Origin: Tetragonia tetragonoides
Taxonomy: Eukaryota; Streptophyta; Magnoliopsida; Caryophyllales; Aizoaceae
NCBI GenBank assembly: GCA_038025085.1
Contig: CM076147.1
Coordinates: 8,900,001-8,964,000 of the forward strand
Length of the DNA stretch: 64,000 nucleotides
Direction of reading: 5' to 3'
Shown here: one piece after another, positions 1-11,200 of the stretch
Position numbering within the stretch: position 1 is the first letter of the stretch
Layout: every line of letters begins with the position of its first letter
Translations under genes and position numbers: made by a program
The notes under the pieces: model-generated
Seen by the model: the letters and a program-made list of their open reading frames with translations, nothing else
The model's database searches: none
Told to the model about the DNA's origin: nothing

Positions 1-1080
1 TTGATTTACCTACAAAAATATCACCAGTTTCTACCCCCATGATCCAAGTCTCATAATTTCATTTTTGTCTAAATTGTGGAGTAAATGGGCTTCTAAATGT
101 ACTATTTCATTAGTAACTCTTTCCGGCCTTAACTTATTACATAAGTTTGAATTTCATATTTTTCGTACGCGAAAAGACTTTATATGTGAAAGAAGTATAT
201 ACAATACGCTCACTAATCAGTTTTCCATCTTCAAAGTTGTAACACTCGAAAGCATATAAGCTACTCAAACGATTTTCCCAAAGTTAGTTCGCCACCAACT
301 GTAACGACACCATTTGCTAAAATTTGTCATTTCTTAATGCATTTACCATGTGAAATCAGGGATGTTGTTTAGTGTATATAAGTAGTTTTGTTGAAACGTA
401 ATACATAACTAATGATTGCTTAGAGAGTATCCCCTTAATCTGATAAAATGATATTCCCTTATTAGTATAAATGATATTTCCCTCATGTTCGACTATAGCG
501 AGAATCTCTGAATCTAGGGCCATTTGGTGTTCCAACTCAGTTCCAACAATGCACTTCTCAAAATTAGAGTTACTTAATTTGGGGCTTGCCCCTCTCTAGC
601 ACCAAAAAGCACAATGCACTTCTCAGAATGATAAACCGGAAATGATGTTGCATACTAGCAAAAGCTTGATTCACATCATTATGGTCGATAGAAGGAAAAA
701 AGTATCACGGGAAGAACTTTCTCCACGTATATCCGTCAAGTCGGGCATATTTCATGAGTAAAGTCACCCCGTCGGACAGCTTCAGCACAAGTTACTGGAC
801 GACTCGCTAGCTAGCATAAAACCCCTAATGACTCCATAGGTCGTGCACGTACACCTATTCCTCTACTCTTCCATGTCGTTGGACTCCGAGTTTGATCATT
901 GATGCTCACGATCACCCTTGTGACCTGCTACACATGCTTTGATTTTGCTAGGCCCAACAGATTGAATATAGCAATTGAGATCATTTGCTTGAATGATGCT
1001 ACAAACTAAACACTCCATTTCATAAGCTATCCATACATCAAATTAAAATCAAGTTACAAACTCATTTTCACTAAAACAAA
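1..1080. other. AT-rich stretch, nothing recognised
   Basis: No reading frame with a recognisable family, no splice-consistent exon chain and no delimited repeat was seen here. It probably belongs to the same decayed transposon tract as the RNase H fragment that follows. Confidence 0.4.
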
Positions 1081-1365
1081 TCAATTCTTTCGCTACTTGA
1101 TCCGCAACAACATTTAAATTGCGAGATCTATGTACAATGGAGATTAAGGCTACAATCCTTTTCTACGTCTTATGTGATTTAGATTAAAATAATCTCGCAT
1201 TTCACATACCACCTTATTTAGAGTTACACAATTTCACGGCATTGGCTGAATCTGACTCAATACTATTGCAATATGAGCCAACCACACCTCGAACAATGTT
1301 TCACTGATTGCTCTTGTAATCACCAAAAATTCTTCCTGGTTGATATCATGAGGAGGAAATCTATG
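1081..1365 (-). pseudogene. LINE RNase H domain fragment
   Basis: On the minus strand, pieces of the plant non-LTR retrotransposon RNase H domain can be read with frame changes. One is a segment like EEFLVITRAIS, then ESDSANAVKL with the conserved acidic residue, then RNLNVVADQVAKEL, which resembles the C-terminal end of the domain where a conserved His/Asn-Val-Ala-Asp motif sits. Stops and shifts separate the pieces, so it is dead. The rest of the LINE (endonuclease, reverse transcriptase) was not found nearby. The assignment rests on motif resemblance only. Confidence 0.45.
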
Positions 1366-2440
1366 ATTGTAAATTACCAAAATGAAAATCATTATTGTAA
1401 GTTACTATAACTATTGCAGTAATTATCTGGGCACATTCTATTTTTAAGGCTTAATGATCAAATTTTTAGTTTTTATTTTTATTTTTCCGGTGATGGAAAC
1501 TGGTGGTGCCAAAATGGGGTGGGGGGAGGGTTTTAGTCACAAGATGGATTATGCTCAATGGACTATAGAGTCCTATTTGATATCTTGCATCATACATGCA
1601 AAGATAAAGTGACAAAGGAAAAACAATCCTTCTCCATGTTAAAAAATTGATACTACAAAATAAATAAGATATATTAATTAATTACACATTACAAATATGA
1701 ATTTGGAATGTCTCAACCAATTCAATATATTACAATGATAGTTCTATCCATACAATACATTACATATACGACATTTTACCTTCTTAACTTATACATAATT
1801 GCAAAATATATAGATTGCCTTGCATTTCAGTATAATTGAAAATAATGATAATTGTTTCCCGTAGTTAAAGGGCGGGGTTTGAGGGATAATAATCGGAAAA
1901 ATCACCAAAATTCACCCGGCCACTCGACTTTCCGAAATTAAAATTCCTTTCACTTCTTCTAGCAGTATGTGGTATATCTGAGCCGAGCATTAGGCCTTTG
2001 ACTCCTCTCATTATTAAAACGAAGTTTTAGACCATACCTCTGACTGAAATGTTTGGTATCCCTAGGAGGAAGAAGAAAGAGGTTTGTCTTTTCTTTTTTC
2101 TTTCTTTCTTTGGATTTGTTGTTTGCATTTTTTAACTCATTTTTGAAATCCGAATGAAATTGTTCTAAAATATATGTCGGGTAACAGTGGCGAAGTAAGA
2201 CTTTAGGTTGAGAGGGTGGAAATAGGATTCAAAATCGAATATACATAACAAAAGGCGAACACAGGGGGGTCAGGAGGGGCCTCGCCCTTTCCCACAAATG
2301 TTTTTCCTTTAGTTTGTCTACTCATTCTAAAATTTATAGTCCCCCACCCCTTTTCGCCACCTCGCGACTCTAAAGTCTTGACTTTGCCTTTCCAAGATTA
2401 GAATCATGCATCCGCCATTGAACAGAACAGAACATAACAT
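1366..2440. other. Intergenic, nothing recognised
   Basis: AT-rich DNA with no supported gene. It separates the LINE fragment from the TORTIFOLIA-like pseudogene. Confidence 0.4.
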
Positions 2441-2446
2441 TAGGTT

Positions 2447-2820
2447 GTGGTGCTGGTTAAGAGCGTGGTTAGAGTTTTGGTGAATTGTGTGGCACAATCA
2501 TTGAAGAGCGAGGAATGGACAACGAGAAAAGTTGTCACTGAGGTTTTGAAGGAGATCCCAGTTGTGGAAAGAGATTCTTTGTTTGAAATGAAGGTCAATT
2601 GCTTGAAGATCTTCAAAGCAAGAAAATTCAATTAGGTTCAATCTAATTTTGTTCATCTTTGTTATTTTAATTTATTCTTTCAATATTGGGAAAAATGACA
2701 AATAAGTTCATTGTGATCTTGTTTCTTGACATTGAATTATTTTCTCAGTTGAAAGTAGTCAGGGAGGCGAAGACATAGATAGTGGAGACTTAGAAGAAGA
2801 TATATACCTGATGTTTTTGT
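2447..2820 (+). pseudogene. TORTIFOLIA1/SPIRAL2-like gene fragment
   Basis: The frame from 2447 reads VRVLVNCVAQSLKSEEW, then VVTEVLKEIPVVERDSL, then an FKARKFN-like end. This resembles one HEAT-type repeat of the plant microtubule-binding TORTIFOLIA1/SPIRAL2 family, in which the Arg-Lys-Phe-Asp stretch is followed by Lys-Val-Lys-Val-Val-Arg-Glu. That continuation is present after a gap: from about 2750 the reading LKVVREAKT continues, with two stops, to KKI. The gap, 2636-2749, begins with GT and ends with CTCAG, so it looks like an original intron kept in phase. The codon at the exon end is TAG where the family would have Lys. No other exons are present, so this is a captured or relic genomic fragment, not a processed retrocopy. 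The family call is from memory of conserved residues. Confidence 0.55.
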
Positions 2821-3710
2821 GGTAAGATTAATTATCTATGTTTTTTATTCTTTTGAGGATCCGCTAAAAAAATAGTCCTAATCCGTCTGATTTCACTTCC
2901 TAAGTTGGCGATCTGTGTGCTTTGAAATTATCTAATAAATAACGAGAGATTTTATAATTGTTTTCTCTATTTAAGGGGCATGGTACGGTCTCGTTCCCAC
3001 CAACATTTAAAATCGAGATAGTGAGAAAGTGGGATAGAGTAGTGAGACCCAGAAAGATAGAATACGTAGCATTGAATAACAAAAGGTAGTAAGTGCTCAT
3101 CTTAAAGTTAAAGAAGTTTTCAAAGGTGCAGAGGAAGTAAATGTATAAACAATTGAAGAATTGGAGTATGTATATGCTGAATTTGATGGGATCTCTCTCA
3201 TATCCATTCTGATATACCCGAATCTACGAAGACATATATTTATGATATTATTGTCATTAAGAAATTTGTTGTTGAGAATTATTAAATGCGGGGAGAATTA
3301 GTTGAGTTTGACTCTATTTTGGTTTTAGAATTTGGCTTGATAGTCTTTTATTAATCACAAGCACATTGCTATTTGAGTTGAGAACAACTCCGTCTCTAAC
3401 CAAAGTTTCGACTTCATGTGAAAGGGGCTCTTGTTAAAAAAGGACTTAAAACAAGACACATATTTAAAATACAAAAATGTATTATGAAATCTACCATGTA
3501 GCATTTATGCAAAGCTTATATTTGATGATTCGATAAAAGAAATAATCTGTAGGGAGCAACTGCTTTATGGGCATTAAAATTTGTTAAGTGTTATGGCGCA
3601 ATAATGTGTTACAAAGCTAAATCTTGTAGTACGAGTCTCCTTTAGAAGCTATAGGTCTCTGCCGGTAAGGAGTTCAGATGGCTAGGAGCTATGGGACTAT
3701 GAGTATTACT
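2821..3710. other. Intergenic, nothing recognised
   Basis: No supported gene or delimited repeat was seen. Further decayed exons of the TORTIFOLIA-like fragment were looked for and not recognised. Confidence 0.35.
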
Positions 3711-3743
3711 ATTGAAGGGGCCAATTAACCAAATTGATATTTT

Positions 3744-3874
3744 TTTTTTTTGTTCAAGGGAGGCATTGAGGCCAATACAATAAATTTACATACAACGGGG
3801 GTTGGGGGATTCGAACCTGGGACCTAATGTATCCAGGACCTCAGTCTTTACCACTAGGTCAAGACCTCATTGGC
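3744..3874 (-). mobile_element. tRNA-derived SINE
   Basis: It is flanked by a perfect 17-bp duplication, AACCAAATTGATATTTT, at 3727-3743 and 3875-3891. Read on the minus strand it has a box A-like stretch (TGACCTAGTGGTAAA), a box B-like GGTTCGAATCC and an A-rich 3' tail. These are the marks of a full-length tRNA-derived SINE. It lies inside the left arm of the long-TIR element and so inserted after that element. Confidence 0.85.
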
Positions 3875-4260
3875 AACCAAATTGATATTTTAAATGACCC
3901 CCGAACGACAAGTTGGTATTTTATAATGCGACGTTTACACATTTTACATGAATCTCCAGCGATATTTTGTCATATTTTTGGACTTTTTGGTCAGATTCAC
4001 CCAAAAGTTGGTCGCGGGAGCTAATAATCTTTGATTAAAATAATACTAAAAAAATTATTTTCGTATTTATTTCCTATTTCTACCAAAATTGAATGCATTT
4101 TTTTACACCTAAAAAATGCATTTTTTTTTTTATCTTTTCTTATTTTCTTATCTTTTCCTTTCCCTTATAACTACCAATCTACCTACCTAACCGTTTGGGG
4201 ATTAAAAAATTAGGGTTCTTGTTCCTTGCAAAAAAAAAAGGAAAAAATAGGGTTGTTAAG

Positions 4261-4935
4261 CAGGGGTGAGCAGAAAATCCGGGTACCCTGTACCGAAATT
4301 GGAACTGGTTCGGAATCGGTGGTTTCGAAACCGGAACCGGTCAACCAATTCCAATTCCGGTTCCTAAAAATAGGAACCGGTACCAACCAATTCCAATTCC
4401 AATTCCTAACTTTTGGGAACCGAAACCGGTTGGGTACCCGGCGTAAACGAATAATCTGCTATTTACATGATTGTTTATTTTTGAGGTTAATATAATTTCA
4501 TATTCTAGCTTTAGTTTAATGATATAAAGACTAGGTGATAAGTGATTATGCTTAGTTTATAATAGCATAGTACTCTCTGAAGCAGAGAGAGAACCCCCTG
4601 GCATGATGATAGTTAGCTAGCAAGCTTATAGTGACCGTAGCAAAGAGAACACCCAGGTTTGTTGAATTAAAATTTAACATTGGTTTTATATTATTGTTGT
4701 TTTTTGTTCTTAAATAAACAATTATTGATTTTAAAAAATTACAAATTTGGATTTTAATATCGACTTGGGTACTCAGGAACCGGTGGGTACCCGGTGGATC
4801 CAATTCCAATTCCTAAGAATTAGGAACCGGTGCAACCAATTTCGATTCCAATTCCTGAGAATTAGGAACCGGTGGATCCAATTCCAATTCCGGGTAGTGC
4901 AATACCCGGTGGGTATCCGGTTACGCTCACCCCTA
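4261..4935. mobile_element. Non-autonomous hAT-type element (MITE)
   Basis: The ends are CAGGGGTGAGC at the left and GCTCACCCCTA at the right, imperfect inverted repeats of the hAT kind. They are bordered by the perfect 8-bp duplication TTGTTAAG (4253-4260 and 4936-4943). The subterminal parts are full of AACCGG and GGTACCCGG motifs in both orientations. No transposase frame exists. It is nested in the interior of the long-TIR element. Confidence 0.85.
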
Positions 4936-5566
4936 TTGTTAAGGACTCTATGCTCTATTCCACTTTCGTACAAAGACCCAATTCGCAGGGAATAACACCA
5001 TCAATAATTAAAACCCAGAACATACAAATCGTTGGAAGGAGAAATCTTAGTCGATCAAGAATTTTACCTTTCAGAATATAGCTCACTTGCAAAACTATAA
5101 CCTAGTAATTCAAACAACATTACAACAAACCCAACAAAAATATCACCTTTAACAAGGTCATGGAGGGACAATTACAACAAAACAACAACTTTTTTACTCC
5201 AAAGTTTTCAGAAAAATAATCAAATGGCTTAATTCGCAACTACACACGAAAACCTTGGACAACTGGCCAAAAATTTTCAGTTTGTGCCTTCTCAGAATAA
5301 CAAGCAAGAACAAGAAAGGAGAAAAAATAAGAAAAAAAAATTGCTTCAGACCATTGTAACTCTTTCCTTGAGTAATAAATCGACTCAGTTTCTCAAAAAA
5401 AAAAAAAAGAAAAAAAAGAATAACAAGCAAGAACAAGAAAAGAAAAATAAGGAGGAAATGGAAAGAGAATAACATAAGTAAAGAGAAAAGAGAAAAGGGA
5501 AAAAAAATAAGAAAATAATAAAAATGTATTTAATTGTCACAGAAATAGGCAATAAATACATAAATC

Positions 5567-5567
<1 letters not shown>

Positions 5568-5630
<63 letters not shown>

Positions 5631-5631
5631 T
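5568..5631. repeat. (ATT)n microsatellite
   Basis: About 21 uninterrupted ATT units, lying just inside the right arm of the long-TIR element. Confidence 0.95.
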
Positions 5632-5807
5632 TAAACAAAAATTCTATTCCTCGACTAATTTTGGATGAATATAACCAAAAAGTCCAAAAAAAAATGTCAA
5701 ACAGTCGCCAGGGGTTCAGTTAAAATGTGTAAACGTCACTGAACCTTTATAAAATACCAACTTGTCGTTTGGGGTCATTGTAAATACCAATATGGTTAAT
5801 TGGCCTT

Positions 5808-6840
5808 ATTGAAAATGATAATTTAATGGTTATATTATCAAGGCAATCCAAGAAATGACATGTAGCATGAGAAATAGAAAATATCATCTTCAATAATCAA
5901 TACAGAAAGATCTGATTTCTTCATCAATGCAGAAATTTTCCATTGCTTTCGTGAAATAAATCATGTAGTAGATTTTATGGTCATTAAGGAACACTGTTGC
6001 CTTGACATCCTCAATTTTGGTCAAATGAAGGATCCTCTTGTGATTTATTGTTGAATGACACTTTAAGATAGCAGTGATTGAATTCTTCAGGTTGTCTTGC
6101 TATTTCAACGGAAAAGAAGAGAAAGGTAACTGCGTTAGATTTCTTTTACAAAGTTTCTTTTACAGCTACAATAGTCATGAAATATATTTTATTCAAGAAA
6201 ATAAAATTTTGATTTTTTTTTTTATAACAACTTTTGCCCGCTGTTCAAGGACCGGTCACATAGCGATTTATTGGTGAATGACACTACATCGTAGACTTCA
6301 AAACCTTTGATCTAAGAAAATGTTCTTTTGGATTGGAAATAAAACATATTCCGCTTTACTCTAATTCTAATTAAACATTCCAATATACCCCATTTTATTC
6401 AAAAAAAAAAAATTTCCCCCTATTTCAGTCTAACTAGCACAATTTCAATGACAAGTTTTTGAGAAACCACAAAATAGTTGTGAAACAGTTAACTATAAGC
6501 GGTTTCATTATGAGTTTGCAACTACCTCTCAGTTATTATATATAAATTTATAAATTAAATACAATATATGGGTGACAGATGGATTCGTGTGTCATGTTGG
6601 CGGGTGAAAAATCATCACAAGAATTCCACCCGCTTATTCACCCATTTACTTGGGTTTTCATCTATTTTTTTTGGATTGGGTGGAATAGGTATATTATCTG
6701 TGAATGCGGGTGAGCGATGACCCTAAACACCCATTTCAATGAGAAGCTTTTGGTACAATCACAAAATAGCTCCCAAAGAGTTAAACTATAAACCGTTTCA
6801 ATTGAGCTTGCAAGAAGTTGCAACTACCTCTCAAACATTA
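5808..6840. other. Intergenic, nothing firmly recognised
   Basis: No supported gene. Around 6570-6725 there are GGCGGGTGAAAAAT and GCGGGTGAGCGATGACCC motifs, which resemble ends of old hAT-type elements, but no target duplication could be matched. Confidence 0.35.
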
Positions 6841-6847
6841 AGGACTC

Positions 6848-7141
6848 GTTTACTTGCTTGCAATCAAATTTCAATGCAATGCAATCATTTTATAAAGTAA
6901 ATGTAGGGTGAAAAGTGAAGGAGTGGGAGGAGAGAGATAGGAAAAGTGGGGTTGATTGCATTATCCATTGTAATCACAATTGCTCAACTTTTTCCATGTA
7001 ATAATGATTACTTTGGATGGTGTAAGCAATCTTACTTTTTTCATCTTCTTTTGCCCCCTTTTTCTTTTTTCACTTCTCATCTACCCTATAAAATAATTGC
7101 ATTGCATTATAAATTTACAATTGATTGCAAACAAGTAAACA
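6848..7141. mobile_element. Hairpin-forming MITE
   Basis: The left end contains GTTTACTTGCTTGCAATCAA, and the reverse complement of the right end contains GTTTACTTGTTTGCAATCAA. The inverted arms continue inward through TGCAATGCAAT-rich sequence for about 50 bp. There is no coding capacity. The outermost bases and target duplication could not be fixed, so a Tourist-like (PIF/Harbinger) assignment is only a suggestion. It lies 0.4-0.7 kb upstream of the AHL transcription unit. Confidence 0.55.
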
Positions 7142-7549
7142 CCACTAAGTCAACACAAGAGCCTTTCTAACTCTATGAGCACATGATTGATGATCAGCAC
7201 ATCTGACGGCTCTCAAAGTACAGCTAAAGAGAATAACTTAAAAATTTACATTCAATTATTTACTCATCAATGTGCAAAAGCAAATCAATTACGTCTCTTG
7301 ATTTCATTTTCATTAGAGTATAATTAAAATAATAATAATAAATCATATTTGCTAATGCCAATCAATGTACCTAACCAAGAAAAAGCTGAGCAGATTTTAC
7401 CTGCCTTTTTGCCTTTTTAGTTAAATAAATTTTATTTTAATAATATATTCCTTAATTCATGAAAAAGGTAACAAATCAGAAAAAACAATTGCTTTCTTTT
7501 TTCAAATATAAAGATAATTACATATGATTTTCATATTTACCCAAAGTCT

Positions 7550-7701
7550 CTCAGGTCTCTCCATCTTCTCCTTTTTCCTTTTCCTTTTCATTTCTCATTT
7601 CATTTCAGAAAACCCTAGATAATTATTTTTCTCTCTCTTCCCTGTCCCTCGCCTCTGAATCTGGTTCCTGTCATCTTTGCCGATTTTTCCTCTATTTTTA
7701 G
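7550..7701 (+). promoter_or_regulatory. Probable 5'UTR exon of the AHL gene
   Basis: Pyrimidine-rich leader-like sequence (CTCTCTCTTCCCTGTCCC) ends in a TTTTAG/GTGAGC donor at 7701/7702. A matching acceptor, CCTTTTGCAG, lies at 8222-8231, 37 bp before the start codon. This implies a 529-bp leader intron that includes a long poly-T run (about 7759-7787). The 5' boundary is a guess. Confidence 0.5.
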
Positions 7702-7753
7702 GTGAGCCATTTCTTAATTTTAAACCTTTTTCTTTATTTTCTTCACCATTTCC

Positions 7754-7787
<34 letters not shown>

Positions 7788-8268
7788 CCAATTCCCCTAA
7801 ATTTCGAAAAATCGAATTTATTTTTTGAGTATAATGGAATTCAATTTTTTTTCCTGGAGAAAAATTTAAACTTCGGCGCGATCGACAAATCAATTCGAAA
7901 TTAAAATTAAAACTGAAATTGTACTAGTAGTAAAGAATTATCTGCTCTACTAATTTTTACTTCAGCTAGGGTTTATCTCACTGAAACATTGAAAATTCTC
8001 CCCAAAAACTACAAACAAAATCTTGGTGCTTTAAAGCTTTTCTGGGTTTGTTTAAGAATTCGTACTGTAACAAAACCCAAATCACAGTTTAAAATTCTCC
8101 TCTGACAAAAAGAATCTCTCTTTCCACTGAAGTGAGTGAAACTCAGTGTGAACAAACAGATTTTTTTTTTCATTTTCATTTTTGACATTTCATTTCAACA
8201 TTCACATTTCTCAATTTTTTTCCTTTTGCAGATCTTTAAGCGAAATTCAGAGAGAGATTGGCTGAAAA

Positions 8269-11200
8269 ATGTCAGGATCTGAAACAGGGATGATACCAAA
8301 CAGTGGGATAACTAACAATCAAGGCATGCAAAGGACACCAGCTGGTAATTCGCAGCCGGTAATTCAAAATATGCATTTAGCATATGGTGCTGATGGGCAT
8401 GCCGTCTATAAGCCGGTTTCCGGTGGCGAACAGCTGTATCCGCCTAGAGCCACCGCCAATGGCGATGGCGCCGTTGCCGAGGGCAGTGAGGGGATGAACA
8501 TGGGCATGAACATGAATGTGGGTCCCACTACTGGGTTGGGGATGGGTGGCGAGCCATTGAAGAGGAAAAGAGGGAGACCCAGGAAGTATGGGAATGATGG
8601 GGCAATGGCAGTTCCTCTATCCTCTGTCCCTCCTCCTGCTGCTGCTGCTCAGCAGCCTAACATAGTGTTCTCTCAGCAGCCGCAGCCGCAGCCGCAACGG
8701 CAGATGCCTCCACCACCGCCGCCACAGCAGCAGCAGCCGCCGCAGCCTCAGCAGCCGCAGGGCGGTTCCACAATGGAGTCGCCATCGCCATTTAAGAAGG
8801 CTAGAGGGAGACCACCGGGTTCTAGCAAGAAGCAAAAATTAGAAGCTCTGGGTATCTTATTTTATATTTCCTCTATTTGCCTTGCAGTGCTTAATCTTAA
8901 ATAAGATGGTTTATTGTGATATGTGACTTGAGTTGAAATTGAAATGGTTTCCTTCATGATAGGTTTGGGGATGTTTTTAAAGGGAATTAAAGTTTTGATC
9001 TTTTGTCCCAAAAAAAAAAAAATTTGGTTTTTTGCTTGACTTGATCTAATTTCTGTTGGGTTTTGAAGTTGCACAATTGTTGTTAGGAGTATGTAAATTT
9101 CTGTAGTGTGCTTTCCTGAGAACCTTGTGTGGGGTTGAAATTTTTATGAGTGGGGGAAGGGAGGGAATTGTGGTTGTGTTGTGGATACTTATTTATAAGG
9201 GGATCTGAGCTGAAAGTGTTATTGACCATTATGTTTGTGCTGCAACTAGGATCTTTTCTGTTGCAATCTGAGTTTAAGATTCTTCTGCACTGGGTATAAT
9301 TACTCTCTTGCCCTTCATCATGCATTGATGTCTTCTTTAGGATCAATGACCTCACTTTGCCTATTTGTTTTTGTCATCTCTATGAGGTGGCAATATGGGA
9401 TCTGATTCCTTTCTCTATATTTTAGAACAATCTTATGCTGCTTCTGCATCATCATTCTCTTAGTGGAGACTTGTCTGAAACTCTAAAATAATACTTGTAT
9501 GTTTGTGTCAAAACATATGCCTATCAGTTTTATTAATCTACTCCCTTCAGGTGACCTTGAATTGGTATCCATTCTGTTGTAAACATGAAAGTAGTAGTTT
9601 GTTTTACTCTACTGCCCACCCTGGGCTTGTGTTAAATTTCGATAAATAGTTGGTGATTTTTGTATTTAATCCAACGGAAAATACAAATGACATAGATTTC
9701 TTTCTTGCTTTGCACTTTTTTTTCTTCTTTCTAATTGACTTTTGTCCTTACTTTCTGCAATTGTGATTTTCATCTTAACGGATTTTTCAAGTCTATAATA
9801 TCAGCTCATTGGAAGTCTCCTTGTTTGCAGGATCACCTGGGATTGGTTTTACTCCACACATCATTCTTGTGAAAGCTGGCGAGGTCTCCTTCATTTCTCT
9901 TGAGTTAATTGTCTTAATGATGCACATAGGAGAAGCTTGTCTGAATATATTTCTCTTAGATGTTGTAATTATGTTAATTTTCTGACTTAGATTTACTAAT
10001 TTAGTTGGTAGGTCTAATTTGAGTACTTCAAATAGGGGGCATAAGGTATATGCTATTTAAATGGAAAGTTGATCCTGGGATCTTGTTTACTTGATCCTTG
10101 GAAGTTTTTTAACTTATTGCAGAATATGGCACCTGTCTTTTACATCATACTAATATAGATGTAAGTAAGTGATCTAATGCTGAAAGGTTAAACATGTATT
10201 TTATATTCATCCTGGTAGATATTTGCTATTTATTTTCCCTTCATTTATCACAACATATTTACTGTCCCTTGTGCCTTCACTGTTAATTTGATTTGCCCTC
10301 TCGTGCTGAATAATTACTGCTTCCTTTGTGTGGCATTCTAATGTCTCTTCTCAACTCTCCCTGGCCATACTTTTTTCTTATTGCGTTATGAGTTTATTTT
10401 ATTGAGTGATCAGCAATGTGCGTCAACGTAGATAGTGACCCACTCTTTTAATCAATGAAAAGTTTGTGGTAAGAATAATATTTTCTGTCATTGAAAATGA
10501 CAACTCCCTCCATTCCAAAGTGATTGTTGTTCCGTGTCATTCTTTCAAATTACTATCCTAAATGGCCACTACACTCTATGCATTAATGCATTCACCCATT
10601 AAACCTTTTTACTATATGATAGTTTTTAGGAAAATTCAAAACTGTTTTCTATAATTCAAAACTGTTTTCGTGGGTCTTTCGGAAACATCCTCTCTACTAG
10701 GCGACTAGTCAAGGGTAAGGCTGCGTACATTTGGACCTCCCCAGACCCCGCCCTCAGCGGGATACCTATTGGGCGGTTGTTGTTGTTGTTGTTGATAGTT
10801 TTTAGGAAAAATCAACTCAGAAATCACTCAAAACCTAGGTATTCACATTTTGCTACTATCTAGTACCCTACACAAGTAGATCACAGGACAGTTATTGATG
10901 TCCTGCTCTTTTATGCCTGTTTCTTCAACACCGAATATAACCAGCAGTTTATTCAATTTGACAGCAGAGATGCTTAACAAACTGTTGTCCACTTTTTCTT
11001 GTCTCTTTTAATAAATCATAAAACATTAAGTGAGATGCTTTGGGGAAAAGCTATGCGAGCATACACTTCCAGGAAACATATGACTCTCGTATAATGTCTC
11101 AGGCTCCTTCCAAGGAAAAAGTTCTAGTAAAAATAAGGCCATTGATTTCATCCTCAGTTGATGATTCACGCACAAGGCGCAACTGAAAGAAGCCTTCTGT

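Larger units (their letters stand above)
3717..5807. mobile_element. 2.1 kb DNA transposon with long terminal inverted repeats
   Basis: The left end begins GGGGCCAATTAACCA, and the reverse complement of the right end begins AAGGCCAATTAACCA. The two ends match as inverted repeats for about 160-175 bp: left 3717-4020 once the inserted SINE is removed, right 5645-5807. Both arms share the stretches ACGACAAGTTGGTATTTTAT and GACGTTTACACATTTTA. The outer flanks are ATTGAA on both sides (3711-3716 and 5808-5813). The interior encodes no recognisable transposase and carries an hAT-type MITE and an ATT microsatellite, so the element is non-autonomous. Long arms suggest a Mutator-like element, but a 6-bp duplication is not the usual 9 bp, so the superfamily is open. 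A pair of independently inserted inverted copies is the alternative. Confidence 0.65.

Noticed and set aside
3800..3860. Possible tRNA gene because of GGTTCGAATCC
   Set aside because: No cloverleaf can be drawn, and the segment is a SINE head with a poly-A tail and 17-bp target duplications. The same applies at 21089, 33370, 35050 and 52120.
5284..5472. Lys-rich open frame
   Set aside because: It is an A-rich low-complexity tract inside the long-TIR element.
8617..8835. Arg/Leu-rich open frame antisense to AHL exon 1
   Set aside because: It is the complement of the Pro/Gln-coding stretch; codon bias of CAG/CCG repeats keeps the opposite frame open.
10500..10560. Stowaway MITE beginning CTCCCTCCATTCC
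   Set aside because: Only one end is present; the matching right end was not found, so it is at most a fragment.
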